Shown one piece after another: positions 1 through 6,575 of a stretch of DNA of 6,575 nucleotides (positions are counted from its first letter, which is position 1; each line of letters opens with the position of its first letter). The notes under the pieces were generated by a model. It worked only from the letters and a program-made list of their open reading frames with translations. It was not told where the DNA came from and did not search any database. The translations under genes and the position numbers were made by a program. Origin of the DNA: Bacteroidales bacterium (GTDB taxonomy: Bacteria > Bacteroidota > Bacteroidia > Bacteroidales > UBA7960); the NCBI GenBank assembly GCA_007132865.1, contig SLNU01000119.1, positions 1-6,575 of the forward strand, read 5' to 3'.

Positions 1-926
1 AATTTGAGTTCCGGCCGCTGGAACCCGGGTATGGTATTACAATCGGCAATGCACTCAGACGGATCCTGCTTTCCTCACTGGAAGGGTTTGCCATTACTTC
101 CGTGAAGATCGATGGGGTTGACCATGAATTTTCTACCATAAAGGGGGTTGTGGAGGATGTTACAGAGATTGTTCTGAACATTAAAAAGATTCGATTTAAG
201 CGCCAGGTCGAAGATGCGGAGTCGGAAAAATTTTCCATAAAGATCAATGGGAAAGATCAGCTTACAGCGGGCGACCTGAACAGCTCTCTTTCGAACTTCC
301 AGGTTTTGAATCCCGATGTGGTCATCTGCAATATGGAGCCTGCCGTGACGCTCGGAATAGAATTCACTATTGAAAAGGGCCGGGGGTATGTTGGTGCGGA
401 GGAAAACAAAGGACTGAACCCGTTGATCGGCATGATCGCAGTGGATTCCATTTTCACTCCCATTGAGAATGTGAAGTTCTTTGTAGAAGACTACAGGGTT
501 GAGCAGAAAACGGACTATGAAAAACTGGTTCTGGATATCATCACAGACGGTTCGATCTCGCCCAAGGAAGCCCTGAAGGAGGCTGCCAGAATCCTGATCC
601 TGCATTTTATGCTGTTCTCGGATGAAAAGATCACGCTGGATACCGAAGAGAAAGCTGCCAGCGAGGAATTTGATGAGACCTCCCTGCATATGCGGCAACT
701 ATTGAAGACCAAGCTGGTCGATCTGGATCTCTCGGTTCGGGCCCTGAACTGCCTAAAGGCTGCTGATGTGGATACACTGGCCGACCTGGTTTCACTTAAC
801 AAACATGACCTTTTGAAATTCAGGAATTTTGGGAAGAAATCCCTTACCGAGCTTGAAGAACTGATCAAGGCGAAGAACCTCAGTTTCGGTATGAACCTTT
901 CAAAATATAAATTAGATAAGGATTAA
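1..926 (+). CDS. rpoA: DNA-directed RNA polymerase subunit alpha (5' end missing)
   Basis: This is the alpha subunit, whose dimer scaffolds assembly of RNA polymerase and whose C-terminal domain contacts UP elements and activators. The reading frame is open from base 3, so the gene runs in from the left; 307 residues are visible and roughly 20-25 are missing compared with a usual length near 330. The GTG at 102 is internal, because alpha sequence continues upstream of it. Visible residues 9-28 hold the dimerisation and beta-contact motif ([17 protein letters not shown], with R19/R20 matching E. coli R44/R45). The N-terminal domain extends to about residue 207, followed by an acidic linker of about 25 residues. 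The C-terminal domain (about 233-300) keeps SVRALNCLK, where R246 and N249 match E. coli R265 and N268, and NFGKKSLTE, the DNA-binding helix-hairpin-helix region. rplQ follows after 5 bases, so the two are surely cotranscribed. Confidence 0.98.
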   Translation, partial: FEFRPLEPGYGITIGNALRRILLSSLEGFAITSVKIDGVDHEFSTIKGVVEDVTEIVLNIKKIRFKRQVEDAESEKFSIKINGKDQLTAGDLNSSLSNFQVLNPDVVICNMEPAVTLGIEFTIEKGRGYVGAEENKGLNPLIGMIAVDSIFTPIENVKFFVEDYRVEQKTDYEKLVLDIITDGSISPKEALKEAARILILHFMLFSDEKITLDTEEKAASEEFDETSLHMRQLLKTKLVDLDLSVRALNCLKAADVDTLADLVSLNKHDLLKFRNFGKKSLTELEELIKAKNLSFGMNLSKYKLDKD

Positions 927-931
927 TTGAA

Positions 932-1672
932 ATGAGACATAGAAAGAAATTCAACCACCTGGGAAGAAAGTCGGCACACCGGCAGGAAACCTTGTCCAGC
1001 ATGGCAACGGCCCTAATTATAAACAAACGGATCAATACCACCATTGCCAAGGCAAAAGCCCTCCGGGTCTATGTAGAGCCCTTGATTACCAAGTCCAAGG
1101 TGGACAGCACCCATTCCCGTCGCGTGGTTTTCAGCTACCTGGGAGATAAAAATGCCGTAAGCGAATTGTTCCGCGACGTGGCCCAGAAGGTTGCCGACCG
1201 TCCGGGCGGTTACACCAGGATACTGAAAACAGGATTCCGGAAAGGGGACGGCGCAGAGATGTGCTTTATTGAGCTGGTTGACTACAATGCAAATATGCTG
1301 AGGTCTGAAGAGGAAACCCAGCAGAAGCGTACCCGCAGGAGCCGCAGGGGAAAGAAAAGCGGTGATGCACCGGAAGCTGCAGCGCCAAAGGCTGAAGCCG
1401 TAGAAAAAACTGAAACTACCGAAGCCCCCCAAACTGCCAAAGCCCCCGTAACTGCTGAAACCCCCGAAGCCGGGGAACCAATAGCTGAGGAAGCCAAGGC
1501 AGAGGAAACACCCACAGCGGAAGCTGTCTCCGGGGAAACCACAGAAAAGGAGACCACGGTGGAGGAAACCCCTGTAGAGGAACCCAAGGCAGAAAAAACC
1601 CCCGAAGAGGATCCCAAGGCAGAGAAAACCCCCGAAGAGGATCCCAAAGGAGAAAAGAAGGAAGAAAAGTAG
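932..1672 (+). CDS. rplQ: 50S ribosomal protein L17 with long acidic C-terminal tail
   Basis: L17 is a large-subunit protein that binds 23S rRNA near the peptide exit tunnel. Residues 1-119 are a complete L17 domain, from [17 protein letters not shown] through the [19 protein letters not shown] motif to FIELVDYN. After that come a strongly basic patch (residues 131-142, [12 protein letters not shown]) and about 100 residues of low-complexity Ala/Glu/Pro/Thr/Lys sequence, ending in near-identical copies of [10 protein letters not shown]. The protein has 246 residues against about 120-130 for E. coli-type L17; extended L17 tails are, to my knowledge, common in Bacteroidota, but their function is not established. 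The ATG lies 5 bases after the rpoA stop with no Shine-Dalgarno sequence, as is usual in this phylum. A terminator follows 25 bases after the stop, making this the last gene of the operon. Confidence 0.97.
   Translation: MRHRKKFNHLGRKSAHRQETLSSMATALIINKRINTTIAKAKALRVYVEPLITKSKVDSTHSRRVVFSYLGDKNAVSELFRDVAQKVADRPGGYTRILKTGFRKGDGAEMCFIELVDYNANMLRSEEETQQKRTRRSRRGKKSGDAPEAAAPKAEAVEKTETTEAPQTAKAPVTAETPEAGEPIAEEAKAEETPTAEAVSGETTEKETTVEETPVEEPKAEKTPEEDPKAEKTPEEDPKGEKKEEK
1583..1657 (+). repeat. 30-bp tandem repeat inside rplQ, about 2.5 copies
   Basis: Copy 1 (1583-1612) and copy 2 (1613-1642) differ at one base (A at 1594, G at 1624). A partial, more diverged copy follows at 1643-1657. The unit is a multiple of three and encodes [10 protein letters not shown], so gain or loss of a copy would lengthen or shorten the L17 tail by ten residues without breaking the frame. 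A degenerate relative ([10 protein letters not shown]) sits just upstream. Confidence 0.9.
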
Positions 1673-1696
1673 ATCCAACTTCGTTGAAATACAGTC

Positions 1697-1734
1697 AGGG
1701 ATAAAGCCATCTATTCGCTTTATCCCTTTTTTTT
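1697..1734 (+). terminator. Intrinsic terminator after rplQ
   Basis: A perfect 11-bp stem pairs 1697-1707 (AGGGATAAAGC) with 1717-1727 (GCTTTATCCCT), closing a 9-base loop. It runs straight into a stretch of eight T (1727-1734). It lies 25 bases after the rplQ stop and should end the ribosomal-protein/rpoA transcript. Confidence 0.93.
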
Positions 1735-1749
1735 ATGGGCGTTTTGGCT

Positions 1750-1757
1750 TATCTTTG
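1750..1757 (+). promoter_or_regulatory. Probable Bacteroidota -7 promoter element for eno
   Basis: TATCTTTG matches the Bacteroidota -7 consensus TAnnTTTG. It lies between the rplQ terminator and the eno start, which would put the transcription start near 1764 and give a leader of about 36 bases. The expected -33 TTG is not clear; that position falls in the T run of the terminator (1727-1734). The rest of the 127-base gap (1673-1799) is AT-rich leader without a Shine-Dalgarno sequence or a visible riboswitch-like fold. Confidence 0.5.
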
Positions 1758-1778
1758 CTATCCTTCTGATGAATATAA

Positions 1779-3092
<1,314 letters not shown>

Positions 3093-3108
3093 GCATATGT
3101 GACCTAAG

Positions 3109-3138
3109 AAAGGGGGCCGGACAAGCCCCTTTTTTTTT
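3109..3138 (+). terminator. Intrinsic terminator after eno
   Basis: A GC-rich stem pairs AAAGGGGGC (3109-3117) with GCCCCTTTT (3125-3133), with one G-U pair and a 7-base loop. It is followed by T to 3138 (nine T in all from 3130). The hairpin begins 16 bases after the eno stop. The next gene starts only 19 bases after the T run. Confidence 0.92.
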
Positions 3139-3157
3139 ACCTGCAACAAGATTGTGT

Positions 3158-4456
3158 ATGAAAAGGATTTTCCTGTTTGCGGTTTTTTGTTCGTTATTTG
3201 CGATCCGGTCTTACTCCGCTGGCCCGGATACCATAACCGTGATGGTTTACAATCTGCTGTTTTATGGTCAGAACACATCCTTTTGTAACCAGCAGAACAA
3301 CAATGTGAATTTTAAGGACGGCTATTTGCGCACCATCCTGTCCCGCGCCCGTCCGGATATTTTCGCAGTAAATGAAATGGGGCGTAACCCGGAAAATGCC
3401 ACACGTATTCTGGAGAATGTGATGAACCATGGGGGCGGGGAGAGGTTTGCCCATGCCACCTACACCAATACCACGAATTCCTCCATTGTGAATATGCTCT
3501 TCTACGACCAGGAGAAATTTGGCTTGTACAAAGAAGCGGTCATTGGAAACGAACTGCGTGACATTAACCTGTATACACTGTATTACCGGTCTGAAGGACT
3601 TGAGCAAGGGCAGGACACCATCTTCCTGAGCTGCATTGTGTTCCACCTGAAAGCGGGAAGTACTGCCAACGACCAGCAGCGCCGCCTGCTCGAGGTCCAG
3701 GCCGCCATGTCTTATATCGACCAGCAGGAGATCCGGGGAAATTTGCTGTTCATGGGTGACTTCAATATGAACTCCTCCTTTGAACAGGCCTATGGATTGA
3801 TCACCTACCACCCCAACGAGGAGATTCGTTTTTATGATCCGATAGATAAACCAGGAGTCTGGTACAACAACCCGGAAATGGCTCCATACCATACCCAAAG
3901 CCCGAGAACGGGTTCCCACTCCTGCTTTGTGGGTGGCGGATTGGATGACCGGTACGATCAGATACTTGCCACTGCCCACATCATGGGGGGAACCCTGGGT
4001 GTCAGGTATCTGGAGGACTCCTATAAAACGCTTGGTCAGGACGGGAAGCGGTTTAACCAGTCCCTGATGGATCCCCCAAACCACAGCGAACCGGAAGCTG
4101 TGATCTATGCCTTGTACAATATGTCAGACCATCTTCCGGTGCAACTAGACCTGGTTTTATTCCCGGATTTTGCAAGCCATATTTCAATGGATATGCCCAT
4201 GCAGTCCGGGGAAGTATTGCTGACCAACCCGGCCAGGGACCAGCTGGAGTTCAGTTTGCTTATGGAGCCAGGCAGCTATGATTTTGAGCTATTCAACCTG
4301 GGCGGGGAACGGGTGTTTAGCCTGCAGGAAACCCTTGACCAGCATGGCCGATCCTTTTCCTACGATGTTTCCCATTTGCCTGCAGGCATTTATGTGCTTA
4401 GCATTGCAAGGGGGAATCAGTTCGCCTTTTCAAAAAAGCTGGTGTTAATCCGTTGA
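3158..4456 (+). CDS. Secreted endonuclease/exonuclease/phosphatase-family protein with T9SS sorting domain
   Basis: This 432-residue protein belongs to the DNase I-like EEP superfamily, metal-dependent phosphodiesterases and phosphatases. It starts with a Sec signal peptide (about 1-21, MKRIFLFAVFCSLFAIRSYSA). The EEP domain spans about 24-336 and shows the expected catalytic set: N32 (VYNLL), E73 (VNEMG), H163 (VFHLKAG), D201 and N203 (MGDFNMN), D267 (RYDQIL) and D324/H325 (MSDHLPV). Residues about 353-432 form a type A Por/T9SS sorting domain, recognisable by LTNPARDQLEF, YDFELFNLGGERVFS and LPAGIYVLSIARG. It should therefore cross the outer membrane by T9SS and be released or anchored outside. 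The natural substrate (DNA, RNA or a small phosphoester) cannot be told from sequence. ATG at 3158 is preferred; an in-frame TTG at 3152 would add only two residues. No separate promoter is evident, and its end overlaps the transporter gene on the other strand. Confidence 0.9.
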   Translation: MKRIFLFAVFCSLFAIRSYSAGPDTITVMVYNLLFYGQNTSFCNQQNNNVNFKDGYLRTILSRARPDIFAVNEMGRNPENATRILENVMNHGGGERFAHATYTNTTNSSIVNMLFYDQEKFGLYKEAVIGNELRDINLYTLYYRSEGLEQGQDTIFLSCIVFHLKAGSTANDQQRRLLEVQAAMSYIDQQEIRGNLLFMGDFNMNSSFEQAYGLITYHPNEEIRFYDPIDKPGVWYNNPEMAPYHTQSPRTGSHSCFVGGGLDDRYDQILATAHIMGGTLGVRYLEDSYKTLGQDGKRFNQSLMDPPNHSEPEAVIYALYNMSDHLPVQLDLVLFPDFASHISMDMPMQSGEVLLTNPARDQLEFSLLMEPGSYDFELFNLGGERVFSLQETLDQHGRSFSYDVSHLPAGIYVLSIARGNQFAFSKKLVLIR

Positions 4457-6575
4457 GGGAAGCTGATTGTAAACCAGGAAGTCGCGGTGTGATTTGATCA
4501 TATTGATGGTGAACAGCAACAGATTCTTGGATTCTGACAACATGTTGAAATACAACATGCTGTTTCGCGTCCCAACCTGCTCTGCCTTGATCATTTTGAT
4601 CTGTTTCTTTTTCATTTTGTGAAGCATGCCCAGGGCCTCCTGCTGGTGTTTGATCAAGGCTGGAATGGCTTCAAAGTCCCCTTTCCGGGTAATATCCATG
4701 CAGCTGTTAAAGACTTTTGCCACCTGCTTGTTTAGGGCTTTGAGATCGAGGACCTGCTCCTCATGCAATGGGGGATGGTTGTTATCTATGTATTCGTAGG
4801 ATGGTTCCGCAATATAGGTCAGGCAGTGGGCGATTTCACGAAGGTAATCCAGGATCTGGACATAGTAGTGTCCGCTGTCGATGGAGTCCTCTTCCAGTTT
4901 TTTCAAAGTAGCATAGGCATCCTGCTTCAGGTCCTTGGTTTTCTGGTTCAGTATCTCGATCTGGGTGAGTGACTTGCGCATGGACTTGCGCTTTTCTTCA
5001 GTCAGTGCATTTACCACTGCCTGGTAGAGCGATGAGGAGGCTTCAAGGGTGCTTACGATATCCAGTTTACATTGTTTCAATACATTGTCACCGTTCCAGG
5101 GTCCTCCGACCTGCCTCTCCCTCTCGCGCTCTTTCGTGGTTTTTCTCTTATGGATGATTGTGGTCCGGACAATCACCAGGAAAGCAATTGCAATGGCAAT
5201 AATGGCAGCGGCAAGACCGCCCCAGCTGATAAACAGGGCGATCAGAAATGCAGAGGTGAAAGCGGCAAAGGCCGTGAAAAACCATCCGCCGATGACAGTT
5301 ATGACGCCGGTGACCCGGTACACAGCACTTTCCCTCCCCCAGGCTTTATCCGACAATGAAGAACCCATGGCCACCATGAAGGTGACATAGGTGGTCGATA
5401 GCGGAAGTTTCAGGGATGTGGCCAGGGCAATCAGAATGCTGGCCACAAACAAATTCACGGAAGCCCTGAGTTGGTCAAACGAAGCAGTGTCGCGCTTCAT
5501 GCGCTTGCGTCTTTTGTAAAGGGCCAGGTCGAATCTTTTTTGGATGAAGCGCCTGATCGGCCCGGGTAGCACCCGCTGAAACCCTTTGTTGGCCTCTATG
5601 CCCATCCTGACGATGTTGCGTGCAAGCAGACTGGAGGAGAACCGCTCGTCACCATCTGATTGGCGGGCCAGGTCAACTTCCGTCTTGGTAACTGACCGGG
5701 ATTTTTTGGAGAAGAACAAGGCGAGGACCATGACCAGCCCGGCCAATAAAAGCAGGTAGGTGGGGGTCTGTACCGGCTGGAGCAAGGACTCCATCGTAAA
5801 AGTATCCGGATTGAGGGATGGGTCTGCAACGAACAAGCGGTATGATTCAAGTCCGGCCAAAGGAACACCGATAAAGTTGACCAGGTCATTGCCTGCAAAG
5901 GCCATGGCCAGGGAAAAGGTGCCGATCAACACAATGATCCGCAAAATATTGGTTTTAAAAACCATGATCAGGACCTGGAACAGAATGGCAACACCGATGA
6001 AGCTAAAGCTTAGCATCCTGAATGTATTTTCTCCGATCCAGGCCACTGTTTCAGGGGTCATGAAGGATGCCCCGCTGGCTCCTTTAACCAGGATGAAATA
6101 CACGATGGAGGTAACCGCCACACTGCCCCAAAGGGCACCCAGGTAAGGGATCCTTCGTTCGTAATTGAATGTGAAAAGGATGCGGGTGAGGTATTGTACC
6201 AATGCACCAACCGAGAAGGCAATGACCACGGAAAGCAGGATCCCGGAGATGATGGCCAGGGCTCTGGCGGAGTTGATGTAGTTTCCTATGTCTGCCAGGT
6301 TGTCCGTGGAACCCATGATTTTGACCAGGGATATGGCTACGGCAGCTCCAAGGATCTCGAAGACAATAGAAACGGTGGTAGAGGTGGGCAGGCCGAAGGT
6401 GTTGAACACATCCAGCAGTATCATATCGGTGATCATCACCGCCAGGAAGATGATCATGATCTCCGAGAAGAAGAACTGATCCGGATGAAAGATTCCGCTG
6501 CGCGCGATTTCCATCATGCCGCTGGAAAATGTAGCCCCTACAAACACCCCCAGGGCTGCCACCGACAGAATGAAA
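4445..6575 (-). CDS. PiT-family inorganic phosphate transporter fused to a PhoU-like domain (5' end missing)
   Basis: This is a PiT-type inner-membrane phosphate permease, a family that couples phosphate uptake to a cation gradient. The frame is open to the right edge; 709 residues are visible and the N-terminus, perhaps 40-50 residues with the first GxxND motif, lies outside. The GTG at 6560-6562 is internal. Counting from that codon, the inverted-repeat signature appears as FGLPTSTT (56-63) and KLPLSTT (385-391), and the second ND motif as AGNDLVNF (223-230). About ten hydrophobic segments can be picked out before 470. A charged cytoplasmic loop (about 284-366) splits the two halves, as usual in PiT. 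Residues about 488-700 form a soluble helical domain resembling PhoU/DUF47, with DYLREIAH as its most PhoU-like stretch; it may gate or sense transport. The stop codon lies inside the 3' end of the convergent nuclease gene. The promoter is outside the window. Confidence 0.93.
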   Translation of the reverse strand, partial: FILSVAALGVFVGATFSSGMMEIARSGIFHPDQFFFSEIMIIFLAVMITDMILLDVFNTFGLPTSTTVSIVFEILGAAVAISLVKIMGSTDNLADIGNYINSARALAIISGILLSVVIAFSVGALVQYLTRILFTFNYERRIPYLGALWGSVAVTSIVYFILVKGASGASFMTPETVAWIGENTFRMLSFSFIGVAILFQVLIMVFKTNILRIIVLIGTFSLAMAFAGNDLVNFIGVPLAGLESYRLFVADPSLNPDTFTMESLLQPVQTPTYLLLLAGLVMVLALFFSKKSRSVTKTEVDLARQSDGDERFSSSLLARNIVRMGIEANKGFQRVLPGPIRRFIQKRFDLALYKRRKRMKRDTASFDQLRASVNLFVASILIALATSLKLPLSTTYVTFMVAMGSSLSDKAWGRESAVYRVTGVITVIGGWFFTAFAAFTSAFLIALFISWGGLAAAIIAIAIAFLVIVRTTIIHKRKTTKERERERQVGGPWNGDNVLKQCKLDIVSTLEASSSLYQAVVNALTEEKRKSMRKSLTQIEILNQKTKDLKQDAYATLKKLEEDSIDSGHYYVQILDYLREIAHCLTYIAEPSYEYIDNNHPPLHEEQVLDLKALNKQVAKVFNSCMDITRKGDFEAIPALIKHQQEALGMLHKMKKKQIKMIKAEQVGTRNSMLYFNMLSESKNLLLFTINMIKSHRDFLVYNQLPSTD

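Noticed and set aside
102..104. GTG as the start of rpoA
   Set aside because: Alpha-subunit sequence, including the [11 protein letters not shown] motif, continues in frame upstream to the window edge, so this codon is an internal Val.
1593..1599. AAAAAAC, a possible -1 ribosomal frameshift heptamer in the rplQ tail
   Set aside because: The codons here are GAA AAA ACC, so the heptamer is out of the phase needed for tandem slippage, and no downstream frame of interest exists.
1013..1678. A 221-codon minus-strand open frame rich in Gly/Phe/Leu/Cys, looking like a repeat or membrane protein
   Set aside because: It is the reverse complement of the Glu/Pro/Lys repeats in rplQ, which produce regular Phe/Gly/Leu motifs when read backwards.
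3194..4084. A 296-codon open frame antisense to the secreted nuclease gene
   Set aside because: It lies wholly within a gene with clear family motifs, and its translation shows no recognisable domain, signal or composition of a real protein. It is a shadow frame.
4424..4442. A weak CTTTT...AAAAG hairpin near the end of the nuclease gene as a possible bidirectional terminator
   Set aside because: The stem is short and AT-rich with a tiny loop and no T run, so it is unlikely to terminate transcription.
6560..6562. GTG as the start of the phosphate transporter on the minus strand
   Set aside because: The frame stays open to the window edge and PiT proteins need an earlier helix and first ND motif, so this is an internal Val in a truncated gene.

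Overview
The window reads as a housekeeping stretch of a Bacteroidota chromosome, most likely class Bacteroidia. Four things point there: the wording of the RNA polymerase alpha subunit and enolase, a ribosomal protein L17 with a long C-terminal tail, a secreted protein ending in a Por/type IX secretion (T9SS) sorting domain, and a TAnnTTTG-type promoter element with no clear Shine-Dalgarno sequences before the starts. Genus or family cannot be decided from the sequence alone. Base composition looks even across the window, near 50% GC by eye.

Layout. From the left edge to 1672 lies the end of the large ribosomal-protein operon: rpoA, missing about its first 20-25 residues, then rplQ after 5 bases. 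A strong intrinsic terminator at 1697-1734 closes it. A short intergenic region (1673-1799) holds that terminator and a probable promoter for enolase (eno, 1800-3092). A second strong intrinsic terminator (3109-3138) follows eno. Only 19 bases after its T run starts a secreted endonuclease/exonuclease/phosphatase-fold protein with a T9SS sorting domain (3158-4456). From the right edge, on the minus strand, runs a large PiT-type phosphate transporter fused to a PhoU-like cytoplasmic domain (4445 to beyond 6575). Its N-terminus lies outside the window, and its 3' end overlaps that of the nuclease gene by 12 bases, tail to tail.

The first three genes serve transcription, translation and glycolysis. 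The last two may be linked loosely through phosphate: a secreted enzyme that cleaves phosphodiesters or phosphoesters next to a phosphate importer. They are convergent and share no operon, so this is only a suggestion. I see no mobile element, CRISPR array, tRNA or rRNA, and no clear sign of an undescribed system. The points most worth a second look are the repetitive acidic tail of L17, the missing promoter room before the nuclease gene, and the tail-to-tail overlap.
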